A DNA stretch of 64,000 nucleotides, taken from contig NZ_AQWP01000010.1 of NCBI RefSeq assembly GCF_000375585.1, positions 167,435 to 231,434 of the forward strand. The letters are read 5' to 3'. The notes beneath the pieces were generated by a model, which saw only the letters and a program-made list of their open reading frames with translations, had not been told where the DNA came from and did not search any database. Source of the stretch: Sinorhizobium meliloti 4H41. GTDB taxonomy: Bacteria > Pseudomonadota > Alphaproteobacteria > Rhizobiales > Rhizobiaceae. Made by a program: the position numbers and the translations under genes. This document shows, one piece after another, positions 17,029-25,170 of this stretch. Each line of letters starts with the position of its first letter. The first letter of the stretch is position 1.

Positions 17029-18537
17029 TCAGAGCACTTCGGCAAGGAAACGCTGAAGGCGTGGGCTCTGCGGATAGTCGAAGATCGCCTCGGGCGTGCC
17101 TGCCTCGACGATGCGCCCCTCGTCCATGAAAACGACCTGGTCGGCGACACGTCGGGCAAAGCCCATCTCGTGCGTGACGACGACCATGGTCATGCCGCCT
17201 TTACCGAGATCGGCCATGAGGTTGAGCACACCCTTAACGAGCTCGGGGTCCAGCGCACTCGTCACCTCGTCGAATAGGATGACTTCGGGTTCCATGGCCA
17301 GCGCCCGGGCTATCGCGACGCGCTGCTGCTGTCCGCCGGAGAGACCACCGGGGCGATGATGCTGGCGGCTGGCGAGACCGACATCGGCAAGCCGCACCTT
17401 GGCGATGCGTTCCGCTTCGGCCCTCGGCAGACCCTTTATCTTCGTCAGCGACAGCATGACGTTTTCGAGAGCCGTGTGATCCGGAAAGAGATTGAAGTGC
17501 TGGAAGACCATACCCACCCGGCGGCGGAGCCGCTCCGGCTTCATTGTGAGAATGCTGTCGCCGTCGAGCAGGATGTCGCTGCACTTCGGCTCCACCAGAC
17601 GGTTGAGGCAGCGCAGAAGCGTCGACTTGCCCGAACCGGAAGGGCCGATGATGCAGGTGACGCTGCCGGACCTCACCGAGAGGTCGACGCCCTTCAGCAC
17701 GTCGAGCTCGCCATAGGCCATGCCGAGATCGCGGACTTCCAAACTGCCGCCCTTGAAGGCGATCTGCGAGGCGTGATCGGCGCGATCGAGTTCGCTAACC
17801 TCCTCCAGCCCGCTCGTAATGGCCGCCGATTGCTGCTTGCCAAGCCTGAGACGGCTGTCGATGGCGTTGACGAAATGCGTGAGCGGCACCGTGACGAAGA
17901 GATAGAAGACGCCCGCGAGAAGGAGCGGCGAGAGATTGCCGGTCACCACGGCCTGATCCTGGCCAACGCGGAAAATCTCGCGTTCGGAAGCCAGCAGGCC
18001 GAGGAAATAGACGAGGCTCGAATCTTTCACGTTGCCGATGAATTGGTTTACCAGTGCTGGGAGGACCCGACGCACGCCCTGCGGCACGACGATAAGGCGC
18101 ATGCCCTGGCCGTAGCTCATACTGAGCGCCCGGCACGCCTCCATCTGGCCGCGTTCGACGCTCTGGATGCCTGAACGGAAGATCTCGCCGATATAGGCGC
18201 CCGCTATGAGGCTGAGCGCGAGAACGCCGAGAGGATAAGGCGACGGGCCGAACAGTTCGCGGCCGATGCGCGCAAAGCCCTGTCCGATCAGCAGGATGGT
18301 GACGATGGCCGGCAGACCGCGGAAGATGTCCGTATAGATGCGGGCCGGGATACGCAGCCAGGGCGACCGCGAAATGCCCATGATGGCGAGCACCATGCCG
18401 ATGACGATGCCCAGTACCGTCGAGGCGGCCGCCAGGATCAACGTGTTTTTCAGCCCGACCGTGATCATGGTCGGCAGGACTTCGGCCATCGCGCCCCAAT
18501 CGAGGAAGCTGCGGCGAAGGTTTTCAAGCCAGTTCAT
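17029..18537 (-). CDS. Polar amino acid ABC transporter, fused permease-ATPase
   Basis: A single 502-residue chain combines two normally separate subunits. Residues about 1-230 are a HisM/GlnP-type permease with the EAA loop ([29 protein letters not shown]) and about five hydrophobic spans. After a linker, residues about 260-502 are a complete GlnQ-like ATPase with Walker [10 protein letters not shown], signature LSGGQQQR, Walker B VILFDE, and a [12 protein letters not shown] switch region. Fusion gives a stoichiometric half-transporter that would dimerise. It is transcribed after the binding protein (60-base gap) and before the FAD oxidase, under the LacI-type operator. Confidence 0.93.
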   Translation of the reverse strand: MNWLENLRRSFLDWGAMAEVLPTMITVGLKNTLILAAASTVLGIVIGMVLAIMGISRSPWLRIPARIYTDIFRGLPAIVTILLIGQGFARIGRELFGPSPYPLGVLALSLIAGAYIGEIFRSGIQSVERGQMEACRALSMSYGQGMRLIVVPQGVRRVLPALVNQFIGNVKDSSLVYFLGLLASEREIFRVGQDQAVVTGNLSPLLLAGVFYLFVTVPLTHFVNAIDSRLRLGKQQSAAITSGLEEVSELDRADHASQIAFKGGSLEVRDLGMAYGELDVLKGVDLSVRSGSVTCIIGPSGSGKSTLLRCLNRLVEPKCSDILLDGDSILTMKPERLRRRVGMVFQHFNLFPDHTALENVMLSLTKIKGLPRAEAERIAKVRLADVGLASRQHHRPGGLSGGQQQRVAIARALAMEPEVILFDEVTSALDPELVKGVLNLMADLGKGGMTMVVVTHEMGFARRVADQVVFMDEGRIVEAGTPEAIFDYPQSPRLQRFLAEVL

Positions 18538-18597
18538 CAGGCGGCCCCCTGAAGGAAAGGCCGGTCCGACCGACGACGATCGGACCGGAAAGCGGGA

Positions 18598-19434
18598 TTA
18601 GGGCTTCGGGAGATAATCGGCTGGCATCGGCGTGCCGGGGAACCATTTTTCGTGCAGGGTCTTCCAGGTTCCATCCTGCATCGCGGCCTGCAAAGCCTTG
18701 TTCAGTGCCTCCCGCAGGGCATCGTTGCCCTTGCGGATGACGAAACCGGCCGGCGCGTCGAAGCTTGGTATATTCACCGCCACTTTCAGGTTCTCATACC
18801 GGCCGGCATAGTCTTTTGCCGCCTCGTAATCGAGGAAATGCGCATCGATCGTGCCGTTGTTCAGTCCGGATACGGCAGAGTTATTGTCTGGGAATTTGAC
18901 AAGATCGGTGCCCGTGAAGTTCTTCTGTGCATAGATCTCCTGGAGCGTGCCTTGCACGACCCCAAGCCGCTTGCCCTTTAGGCCTTCGGCGCCGGTGATA
19001 TCCGCGTCCGCGGTGAGCACGGAAAGGTAGCCTGCCAGATAGCCGTCGGAAAAGTCGACCGTTTCCTTTCGCTTCTCTGTCGTTCCGATCGCGGCCGCCG
19101 CCACGTCGAATCGGCCGTTGGCGACCGAGGGCATGAGGGCCGAGAAATCCTGTCCGGTGAAGATCACCTGTTCCCTCTCGAAGCCGATCCGCTTGGCCAC
19201 GTCGAGCAGGAGTTCGATGTCGAAGCCGGTGAAATTGCCGTCAGCAGTTGAGAACGCGTATGGCTTGGCATCACCCATCGTACCGACGCTGATGGTTGTC
19301 GGGTCGATCAGACCAAAGGGATTGTCCTGAGCGGCGGCCGGTGCCAGGGCACCTGCCGCAAGGCCAAAGACTATCGCAGCGATGGCCGCGCCCAATCTGG
19401 CGAGCGGCACATACAAGACTTGGAATGAGTTCAT
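18598..19434 (-). CDS. Amino-acid-type ABC transporter periplasmic binding protein
   Basis: 278 residues from ATG 19434, with AGAGGAG upstream; a reading 15 codons longer lacks a site. The first ~40 residues form a signal peptide (hydrophobic [23 protein letters not shown], cleavage after AAAQ). The mature part matches family 3 solute-binding proteins: [19 protein letters not shown], then [26 protein letters not shown], the signature, and [13 protein letters not shown]. The substrate is probably a polar amino acid or derivative oxidised by the downstream DAO enzyme. It is the first gene of the divergent unit facing the LacI regulator. Confidence 0.92.
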   Translation of the reverse strand: MNSFQVLYVPLARLGAAIAAIVFGLAAGALAPAAAQDNPFGLIDPTTISVGTMGDAKPYAFSTADGNFTGFDIELLLDVAKRIGFEREQVIFTGQDFSALMPSVANGRFDVAAAAIGTTEKRKETVDFSDGYLAGYLSVLTADADITGAEGLKGKRLGVVQGTLQEIYAQKNFTGTDLVKFPDNNSAVSGLNNGTIDAHFLDYEAAKDYAGRYENLKVAVNIPSFDAPAGFVIRKGNDALREALNKALQAAMQDGTWKTLHEKWFPGTPMPADYLPKP

Positions 19435-19558
19435 CGGTTTTTCTCCTCTGGTGGTGTTTTTGCAATGTTGAAAGGACAAGGCCCTCCCCGCACGGCCGGA
19501 TCACCCGCGCGTTCGGTAGCTGCCATCGCATGCCCCTATTAGGAGCTTTTTGTTCTTG

Positions 19559-19591
19559 GAGACCGGTCTCACTGCCGCTGAGACCGGTCTC
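19559..19591. promoter_or_regulatory. Paired perfect palindromic operators for the LacI-family regulator
   Basis: Two identical 12-bp palindromes GAGACCGGTCTC occur at 19559-19570 and 19580-19591, 21 bases centre to centre (two helical turns). The second extends to TGAGACCGGTCTCA. The central CG and dyad symmetry are as expected for LacI/GalR operators. They lie in the 224-base spacer between the binding-protein gene and the lacI-like gene, so they probably regulate both. Confidence 0.8.
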
Positions 19592-19658
19592 ATTTCTTGT
19601 TGCAAATTGTTATCTTCGTGTTTGCCAGTCGTCAATATGTCTTGTAAGGCTAGCGATT

Positions 19659-20729
19659 ATGGACCAGAATCCGTCCCGACCCACCTCCGTCACCGTTGCC
19701 GACGTCGCGCGTCGAGCCGGCGTCTCAAAGGCGACGGCAGCACGCGTTCTGGGCGGCTACGGAACGGTCAGCGATCGGGTGCGCGAAGCCGTGACCGCCG
19801 CCGCCCGTTCGCTCGATTACCGGCCGAACGAGCTTGCCCGAAGCATGACGACGGGCCGATCGGGCACGATCGGCGTCGTGGTCGGCGACATCGAAAACCC
19901 GTTCTTCAGCCTGGCCGTGCGGGGCATCGCCGACGTCGCCCGGCAAGCGGGCTTTACCGTCATCCTAATAAACTCGGGCGAGGACGTCGCCGCGGAGAAG
20001 GCGGCGATCCGTACCCTGCTTGCCAAACGGGTGGATGGCCTGATCGTGTCACCCGCCAAGGAAGGTGAACTTGACCACCTGCAGGAAGTGGCGCGCTCGG
20101 GCCGCCCGCTGGCACTGCTCGACCGCGGCAGCGAGACACTCGACGTCGATACCGTTATCGCCGACGACAGAGACGCTGCCGAGGGCGTCACGCGTAGGCT
20201 TCTTGCGCTCGGCCACCGACGGATCGCCTATCTCACCGCCTGCGACACGCCCGATCATCTATTCCGCACGCCGGCCGATATCAATACTGGCTCGGTAAGG
20301 CGGCGTATCGAAGCATTTCTCGCTGTTTGCCGAGAGGCGAGCCTGGGCGAGATGGAAAGGTGGGTGCATGTCGGCGCATCCTCGCCGGAGCATACGCGCC
20401 GTATCGCCACCGACATGTTGGGGGCGAGCGTGCGTCCGACGGCGATCATAGCCTCCGATAGCTTGATCGGACTCGAGGTCTTCAAGGCAAGCCGCGCGAT
20501 CGGCCTTGATATTCCCAGCGACCTGTCGCTCGTCTCGTTTCATGACGCTGACTGGACGTCCGTGACATCGCCGCCTGTCACGGTGGTCAGGCAACCGGTC
20601 TACCGGTTGGGCGAAAGGGCCGCCCAATTGCTTGTTGAGCGCCTCAACGGGAACGACATGGAGGCCCGCCTCGTCGTTCTGCAAACGGAAATCGTCGAAC
20701 GTGCCTCGGTCGCTGAAGCGCCGGCGTAA
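19659..20729 (+). CDS. LacI/GalR-family transcriptional regulator
   Basis: 356 residues from ATG 19659; the longer open frame covers the operator region and is rejected. It starts with the LacI helix-turn-helix and hinge: VTVADVARRAGVSKATAARVLGG (residues about 11-33), then DYRPNELARSMTTGRSGTIGVVV. The rest is a periplasmic-binding-protein-like effector domain ending in the TVVRQPVYRLGERAAQLLVERL helix conserved in the family. It is divergent from the ABC/DAO unit and sits beside two perfect palindromes, so local auto- and cross-regulation is likely. The effector is presumably the transported compound or its product. Confidence 0.92.
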   Translation: MDQNPSRPTSVTVADVARRAGVSKATAARVLGGYGTVSDRVREAVTAAARSLDYRPNELARSMTTGRSGTIGVVVGDIENPFFSLAVRGIADVARQAGFTVILINSGEDVAAEKAAIRTLLAKRVDGLIVSPAKEGELDHLQEVARSGRPLALLDRGSETLDVDTVIADDRDAAEGVTRRLLALGHRRIAYLTACDTPDHLFRTPADINTGSVRRRIEAFLAVCREASLGEMERWVHVGASSPEHTRRIATDMLGASVRPTAIIASDSLIGLEVFKASRAIGLDIPSDLSLVSFHDADWTSVTSPPVTVVRQPVYRLGERAAQLLVERLNGNDMEARLVVLQTEIVERASVAEAPA

Positions 20730-20749
20730 TCCTTTCGACGCTTGGCTGG

Positions 20750-20783
20750 GGAAGTTCCGCGTTCAACGACGGGCGGAACTTCC
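20750..20783. terminator. Bidirectional hairpin between lacI-like gene and DUF3618 gene
   Basis: GGAAGTTCCGC (20750-20760) and GCGGAACTTCC (20773-20783) form a perfect 11-bp stem with a 12-base loop, located between two convergent genes (stops at 20729 and 20791). Confidence 0.6.
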
Positions 20784-20790
20784 AGGGAGG

Positions 20791-21765
20791 TTACTCCCGA
20801 ACCGACTGCTGCAGGCGATCCTTGGCCGCGTCGTGCGCTTCCAGCGCCGCATCGCCGGCCTTGTCGAGGATTTCCTGCCCGGCCTCCATGGCTTGCGCCA
20901 CGCCGGCATTCGCCCTGGCCGCGAGATTGGACCGCACATCTTCCGCCATTTCGCCCAGTGCCTCGTCCTCGGCTTCGCTGTGGGGCAGCGCCGCCCCGAT
21001 TGCTGCACCGACGGCAAAGGCGAGCGCTCCGCCGACAAGCGGCTGGTCGCGGAAATGCCTCAAGATGGCGGCGTTGAGCTGCGCGCCCTGTTCTTCGAGT
21101 GACCGGCCGGCACCCTGCATGCTGCCGGCGAGAGATCTGCCGGCTCCCGTCACCGAATCGGACATACGGCCCGCCGCGGCGCTCACCTGTCTCCAGGTCC
21201 GGGACGCCCAGCCGGACGCCTCGTCGAACAGGGCGCCGGTCTCGTCCCTGATATCTTCGATCTGCTTGCCTGCCGCGTCGGTAAAGCCGCGATAGATCTT
21301 CCCGGCCGGGTCGACGAAGTGCCCGGCCCGCCGGCCGGCATCGTCCGTCAGGGCGCGGAAGCGGCTGCCGCTTTCATCCGTGAAGTGACTGTAGCGCTCG
21401 CCGAAGCTCGCCTCCACCGGACCCACTCTCCGGACGGAGCCCGTTACGGGTGCAAGCGGGTAATCATCCGCATCGTCATTTCCCTCCCCGTGGCGCGGCG
21501 CGCGCGAGGCGGGGTTGGCGATCAGCCAAGCGAGGCTTACCCCCATCAGGGCAACCGGGATCGGGTTTGACTTGAGCGCCACGCCGAGATTGCTCAGATA
21601 TTCGGATCCGCCGCTCGTTTTTGCATATTCGAGCAGTTCGTCCATTAGTTCTCCCGGCGACATGCGCTCCTGAATTTCGTGGAGCTTTTCCTCGATTCGC
21701 TGGCGATCGGCCTCTATTTCGCGCTGCAGTTCGGCAGCGGAGTGGGTGTGTGCGGAATCGTTCAT
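20791..21765 (-). CDS. DUF3618-domain membrane-associated protein
   Basis: 324 residues. The first ~45 residues (AAELQREIEADRQRIEEKLHEIQERMSPGELMDELLEY) are the DUF3618 helix pair. A hydrophobic span follows (NPIPVALMGVSLAWLIANP, about residues 66-84), and another near the C-terminus (PLVGGALAFAVGAAIGAALP). Between them lies a long Gly/Ala/Arg-rich region with repeated RxFTDxxG-like units (SHFTDESGSRFRALTDDAGRR, then YRGFTDAAGKQIED). It is coupled to the holin-like gene by ATGA and belongs to a three-gene unit with a general-stress promoter motif. An envelope role is inferred. Confidence 0.8.
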   Translation of the reverse strand: MNDSAHTHSAAELQREIEADRQRIEEKLHEIQERMSPGELMDELLEYAKTSGGSEYLSNLGVALKSNPIPVALMGVSLAWLIANPASRAPRHGEGNDDADDYPLAPVTGSVRRVGPVEASFGERYSHFTDESGSRFRALTDDAGRRAGHFVDPAGKIYRGFTDAAGKQIEDIRDETGALFDEASGWASRTWRQVSAAAGRMSDSVTGAGRSLAGSMQGAGRSLEEQGAQLNAAILRHFRDQPLVGGALAFAVGAAIGAALPHSEAEDEALGEMAEDVRSNLAARANAGVAQAMEAGQEILDKAGDAALEAHDAAKDRLQQSVRE

Positions 21766-22181
21766 TGCAGTCTCTCCTTCACCACGTTCGCGTCGCGCTG
21801 CAGGGAGGCGGCCGTCCGATCGAACTGGATGCTGCTGCCCTTGAGCGCCGAGAGGCCGCGCGAAATCATCACCCAGGCAAGCAAGGCGACAACCACGCCG
21901 ACGATGGCCGCCGACAACGCATCGGCATTCGCTTCGGTCATGCCCTGAGCCACGAGGAAGGCGCCCAGACCCTGGACGACGGCACTCAGCAGCACGCCGA
22001 CTGCGCCTATGGCAAAGATCAGCCCGACGAGGAGCGTCTCGAGGCTGCCGACCGCCCGATTCAGATTCTCGGATGCCTCGGCTTTCGCGAGGTCGATTTC
22101 CTTCCGGAAAAGACCGGATATATCCGCCACCAGACCGGTCATCAGTTCCGTCAGGGGGCGCTCGTCCCGATGATTAGCCAT
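21762..22181 (-). CDS. Phage-holin-3-superfamily (PF07332-like) membrane protein
   Basis: 139 residues from ATG 22181, with AAGGAAC upstream. After RPLTELMTGLVADISGLFRKEIDLAKAEASE, the N-terminal amphipathic helix typical of the family, it has two hydrophobic spans (LLVGLIFAIGAVGVLLSAVVQGLGAFLV, and ALSAAIVGVVVALLAWVMI). Despite the name these proteins are not phage-linked and are common beside DUF3618 genes in alphaproteobacteria. The start overlaps the upstream gene stop by 8 bases and the end overlaps DUF3618 by 4. Confidence 0.82.
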   Translation of the reverse strand: MANHRDERPLTELMTGLVADISGLFRKEIDLAKAEASENLNRAVGSLETLLVGLIFAIGAVGVLLSAVVQGLGAFLVAQGMTEANADALSAAIVGVVVALLAWVMISRGLSALKGSSIQFDRTAASLQRDANVVKERLQ

Positions 22182-22752
22182 TATAGCGTTCCTTCTCGCT
22201 TGATTGACGGGTCCGTCCCGAAGCATCCCGTCCGTCGCGGCGTGGAGGCGAAGCGGTGAGGAACCGACTTGCGGCCAGTCCTGCGATCGCGGCCATGCCG
22301 AGGAAGGCGAGTGGCTGCTTTCGGCCGAAATCTTCAACCATTCCGGCGATCTCGCCGAGATTGCGGCCCTCTGCCTTGCGTGCGAAACCCTGGAGCGACG
22401 TGCCGATCTGCTTTGCATAGCGGCCGATGGCCCGTTGATCCGATTGTTCGAGTTCGTTTCCGACCTTCTCGAGTGCGTCAGCAACACCGCTCAACTGGCG
22501 TGCTGCCACGTTTTTCTCATCTTCGACGGCGCGGCCGACCGCCGCCTTTGCCTGTTCCGTCTGTTCACTGGCGAACTCTTTGAACTCGTTCACGTCTTCA
22601 CGCACGGCGTTCTCGAGGCTGCGGTCACCCGCCTCCCCCTGTCCGCCGGTGTCACCGGCTTGCACGCCGCTCACGCGCTCGATGCCTTGCGCGGACGTCA
22701 AAGGCCTGCCCAAGGGATCGCCGGACCCGCGGCCGCTTGTGTCATTGGTCAT
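22174..22752 (-). CDS. Hypothetical envelope/stress protein with one C-terminal hydrophobic segment (192 aa)
   Basis: ATG 22752 has GGAGGAACCGACA before it; longer readings run through the promoter spacer. Residues 1-50 are polar; about 50-140 are coiled-coil-like and charged (VREDVNEFKEFASEQTEQAKAAVGRAVEDEKN, then GVADALEKVGNELEQSDQRAIGRYAKQI). A short hydrophobic stretch PLAFLGMAAIAGLAASRFL follows, then a basic tail. No exact family is recalled, though apolipoprotein-like helical repeats are a fair description. First gene of the unit with the holin-like and DUF3618 genes. Confidence 0.72.
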   Translation of the reverse strand: MTNDTSGRGSGDPLGRPLTSAQGIERVSGVQAGDTGGQGEAGDRSLENAVREDVNEFKEFASEQTEQAKAAVGRAVEDEKNVAARQLSGVADALEKVGNELEQSDQRAIGRYAKQIGTSLQGFARKAEGRNLGEIAGMVEDFGRKQPLAFLGMAAIAGLAASRFLTASPPRRDGRDASGRTRQSSEKERYNG

Positions 22753-22801
22753 TGTCGGTTCCTCCCATGCATAACGGGGATCGTTATCGTCTACGCAATC
22801 A

Positions 22802-22826
22802 AACGAGCCATTTGGAGCCTTGTTCC
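22802..22826 (-). promoter_or_regulatory. Candidate RpoE2/EcfG promoter for the 192-aa/holin/DUF3618 unit
   Basis: GGAAC (22826-22822 on the minus strand), 18 bases, TT (22803-22802). The -10 reads CGTT, the fuller consensus. The distance to the ATG is about 50 bases. Confidence 0.6.
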
Positions 22827-22907
22827 CTGCAAAGCACCGCAGGCCTTCCCCTTGCGTGCTTCGCTCGTTCAGGAAGCCTCCGTTGCAGCCATCTCGCCGC
22901 CCGGCGA

Positions 22908-23081
22908 TCAGCGGGGTCGGTTCTCCGGCGACTGTTCGTAAAGTTCCTCGACCTTCCGCTTCTGCGCCTGCTTTTCGGCACGCGAGAGTGGCCTCTGCTT
23001 CAAGATGGCATAGGCGACCGCACCGCCGAGTATGAAGGCGCCACCGCCGGTGACAAAAAGCCAGAAATAGTTCGTCAACAT
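22908..23081 (-). CDS. 57-residue single-span membrane peptide
   Basis: Read directly from the minus strand: ATG at 23081-23079 with GAGGAG nine bases upstream, stop TGA at 22910-22908. The peptide begins MLTNYFWLFVTGGGAFILGG and has one hydrophobic span (residues about 5-27). A strongly charged amphipathic tail follows (KQRPLSRAEKQAQKRKVEEL). No known family is recalled by name; small proteins of this layout are common next to rhizobial stress genes. A GGAAC-N18-TT motif lies 25-49 bases upstream, which strengthens the call. Confidence 0.72.
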   Translation of the reverse strand: MLTNYFWLFVTGGGAFILGGAVAYAILKQRPLSRAEKQAQKRKVEELYEQSPENRPR

Positions 23082-23105
23082 CGTCGTATCTCCTCAAATG
23101 CAGCC

Positions 23106-23130
23106 AACTGTGTCGGCCGCCGAAGGTTCC
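23106..23130 (-). promoter_or_regulatory. Candidate RpoE2/EcfG promoter for the 57-residue peptide gene
   Basis: GGAAC (23130-23126 on the minus strand), 18 bases, TT (23107-23106). It is back to back with a plus-strand copy at 23186-23210. Confidence 0.6.
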
Positions 23131-23185
23131 GGGCGGTCCTGTTTCCGCGGCATGCCCGGGCCTGTGCCGGAGCGCTCATTGCGCC

Positions 23186-23210
23186 GGAACCGAGTGTCTG
23201 CTCGCGGGTT
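23186..23210 (+). promoter_or_regulatory. Candidate RpoE2/EcfG promoter for the BON-domain gene
   Basis: GGAAC (23186-23190), 18 bases, TT (23209-23210), 36 bases upstream of the BON gene ATG. Confidence 0.6.
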
Positions 23211-23246
23211 TGACCGACGTCGACGAACCAAGTCAAGGAGGAGATC

Positions 23247-23933
23247 ATGGCCAGGAACAGGAGCTGGAGCCGCGACGTCTACGAGAGCTATCCCGAATCG
23301 GACCGGCGCCGGCGCGGCCAATCCTACGAGGACGAGAGGCGCCGCGCCTTGACTGCCGGTCCGCGGCTTACGGACTACGAGAGCTCCGCGTATTTTGCCG
23401 GTAACGAGCCGGGCCGCTCCGGCACATATCGCGGGCGCGATGACAGCTGGGAACGGGAACGCGCATACGGTCCAGGTCACTTCGGCGGTGGAGGCTTTTA
23501 CCGCGACGACGACTACGGCGAGGAGTATCCCCGTCTTGGCAGGGGCTACGGAGAGCGCGGCTTTATCGAACGCGCCAGCGACGAAGTCGCGTCCTGGTTG
23601 GGCGACAAGGGCGCCGAGCGCAGACGCGAAGCGGACCAGTATCGCGGCAAAGGTCCCAAGGGCTACATCCGGTCGGACACCCGCATCCAGGAAGATGTGA
23701 GCGATCGCCTGAGCGACGACGGAATGCTCGACGCCTCCGATATCGCGGTCTCGGTCACCAATGGCGAAGTCCAACTGAGCGGTTTGGTCGATTCCAAATG
23801 GGCCAAACGCCGCGCCGAGGACTGCGCCGAGGCCGTCTCCGGCGTGAAGCATGTCCAGAACAGCCTTCGCATCCGACCGTCCGGAGGATCACCCGGCTGG
23901 AATGCCGGCAACACCGACCGAAACATCGCTTGA
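23247..23933 (+). CDS. BON-domain protein
   Basis: 228 residues; CAAGGAGGAGATC precedes the ATG. The first ~135 residues are extremely Arg/Tyr/Gly/Asp-rich and probably disordered (runs such as DRRRRGQSYEDERRR and GGGGFYRDDDYGEEYPR). Residues about 140-210 form one BON domain: IRSDTRIQEDVSDRLSDDGMLD, then IAVSVTNGEVQLSGLVDSKWAKRRAEDCAEAVSGVKHVQNSLRI. BON domains bind membranes or phospholipid surfaces in osmotically induced proteins such as OsmY. No signal peptide is visible. It is divergent from the 57-aa gene with paired stress-type promoters. Confidence 0.88.
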   Translation: MARNRSWSRDVYESYPESDRRRRGQSYEDERRRALTAGPRLTDYESSAYFAGNEPGRSGTYRGRDDSWERERAYGPGHFGGGGFYRDDDYGEEYPRLGRGYGERGFIERASDEVASWLGDKGAERRREADQYRGKGPKGYIRSDTRIQEDVSDRLSDDGMLDASDIAVSVTNGEVQLSGLVDSKWAKRRAEDCAEAVSGVKHVQNSLRIRPSGGSPGWNAGNTDRNIA

Positions 23934-23960
23934 GAGGCGGGCATCCGTGAAAAAGGGCTC

Positions 23961-24000
23961 AAGCGCTTCCAGGAGAAGTGTGTAACGTTTTTCCGTCCGG
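23961..24000 (-). repeat. Half copy of a dispersed intergenic repeat (RIME1-like)
   Basis: Read on the minus strand, this 40-base stretch (CCGGACGGAAAA...GTTAC...CACTT...GGAAG...GCTT) matches 29119-29158 with only scattered substitutions. It lies between the convergent BON and DUF4142 genes. The palindromic half seen at 29060-29096 is missing here. Confidence 0.65.
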
Positions 24001-24031
24001 GAGTGCGCCAGCTCAAGCCCGTCGGGAACGC

Positions 24032-24535
24032 TCACTGAGATGTCATGGACTGAATCTGGAGCAAATGGGTTCTGACGGTCGGATAAGTGGATTCGGCAAA
24101 GGCTTTCAACGCGCCGGTATCGCCCTCCTCCGCGTATTTCTTGAGAAGCTCCAGAGCATCTTCATGCGCAGTGACTTGGGAGGACAGATAGGCCGGATCG
24201 AAGGCGGCACCGCTCAGCGCCCGCAGCGCGGCAAGCTTCTCTTCGCCGGCCTTGTCGAGCGACTGGGAAAGTTCAACGCCATCCTTGCCTGCGGCTTCGG
24301 CCAGTTCCTTGCCGGCTCGCGCGTGATCCGCAAGCATCCGCTCGGCGAATTCCAGTACCTCGCGCCCTTTGCCGCGCTGCCGCGCGAGTTCTGCCGCCTC
24401 CATCTCGAAGAGGTTCGACATCGACATTTTCCGCGCGAACTCCTGGCGCTGCGAAGGCTCGCCCTGAGCGGCGGCGGTCTGCAACAGCGCGAGGAACAAC
24501 ACTATCGCGGCGAGGGTGGCGTTGATGGCTCTCAT
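24032..24535 (-). CDS. DUF4142-type secreted protein
   Basis: 167 residues from ATG 24535 with GGAGG seven bases upstream; a GTG seven codons earlier is less likely. A signal peptide (AINATLAAIVLFLALLQTAAAQ) precedes an all-helical domain: RQEFARKMSMSNLFEMEAAELARQRGKGREVLEFAERMLADHARAGKELAEAAG, the DUF4142/ferritin-like pattern with a conserved HxR-like segment, then SSQVTAHEDALELLKKYAEEG. Family members are periplasmic or exported and stress-linked. Three GGAAC-type motifs occur within about 100 bases upstream. Confidence 0.85.
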   Translation of the reverse strand: MRAINATLAAIVLFLALLQTAAAQGEPSQRQEFARKMSMSNLFEMEAAELARQRGKGREVLEFAERMLADHARAGKELAEAAGKDGVELSQSLDKAGEEKLAALRALSGAAFDPAYLSSQVTAHEDALELLKKYAEEGDTGALKAFAESTYPTVRTHLLQIQSMTSQ

Positions 24536-24597
24536 GGGGATACCTCCGGAGGCCACCTAACCTGCGGCCTGAGTGAATCGTTCCGCACAACCGGATC

Positions 24598-24622
24598 AAC
24601 GAACAAGGCGCCCAACAGTTCC
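24598..24622 (-). promoter_or_regulatory. Candidate RpoE2/EcfG promoter for the DUF4142 gene
   Basis: GGAAC (24622-24618 on the minus strand), 18 bases, TT (24599-24598), with CGTT as the -10. Two further GGAAC-N18/19-TT matches on the same strand begin at 24584 and 24638, so the exact promoter is unclear. Confidence 0.5.
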
Positions 24623-24781
24623 TGGCGTGAAAGGTTCCCCATCTGCTCGCATCGAAGATTTCGCAGCCGCCCCGGCAGGCATGTGCACTGCAAGGAACTT
24701 TCTTAGGACCATCCGGTTGTAAGAATCGATAGGCCGCAGAACGGCCGGTAGGAGCGGTCACCCGCGTGACCGACAAAGCTT

Positions 24782-24961
24782 ATGCAAACGGCATTGTTCA
24801 TCGCGATCCCCGCCCTCCCGCTCGGAACGGCGCTCGTGCTTCTGTGGTTCGGTCCGTTGTGGCGCCAGCAAGCGAGCCCGTGGAACCGCTCGTCGATCTG
24901 GTGCCCCGGATCGACCATCCTCGACCGCCAGGCGCCGCGGCGGAGCCTCGATCGGATTTGA
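24782..24961 (+). CDS. Possible 59-residue small membrane peptide in a 635-base gap
   Basis: In the gap between the DUF4142 and cupin genes an ATG (24782) opens a 59-codon frame. Its third positions are strongly G/C-biased, like nearby genes. Residues 4-23 form a hydrophobic span (ALFIAIPALPLGTALVLLWF), followed by a Trp/Arg-rich polar tail. There is no convincing ribosome site, and a longer overlapping frame exists on the minus strand, so it may be a decoy. The rest of the gap holds only the stress-promoter motifs near 24.6 kb. Confidence 0.3.
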   Translation: MQTALFIAIPALPLGTALVLLWFGPLWRQQASPWNRSSIWCPGSTILDRQAPRRSLDRI

Positions 24962-25170
24962 TGCAGGCGGGGCCGACCAATAGCGTGACCATCGTCGGCG
25001 TCGCTGCGGCGAGGGCCGTTCCTCTGCAACTGCTCGGCTGGCGCCTCACCGCAGACACATGCCGTTACAAAAGTCCCGCCCGGCCGACACATCGTCAATA
25101 CACGCGGTCGTTCAAATAACCGCACTGGCATCGAGGACGAGCCTCTGCCAATGCGGAAAGGATGACCTCT

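Noticed and set aside
21762..22181. Prophage origin suggested by the holin-like name
   Set aside because: No phage structural, integrase or lysis genes are nearby; this membrane family is usually chromosomal and paired with DUF3618.
24825..24850. GGAAC-N19-TT on the plus strand in the 24.5-25.2 kb gap
   Set aside because: It is over 300 bases from the cupin start and inside a possible coding frame, so it is probably a chance match.
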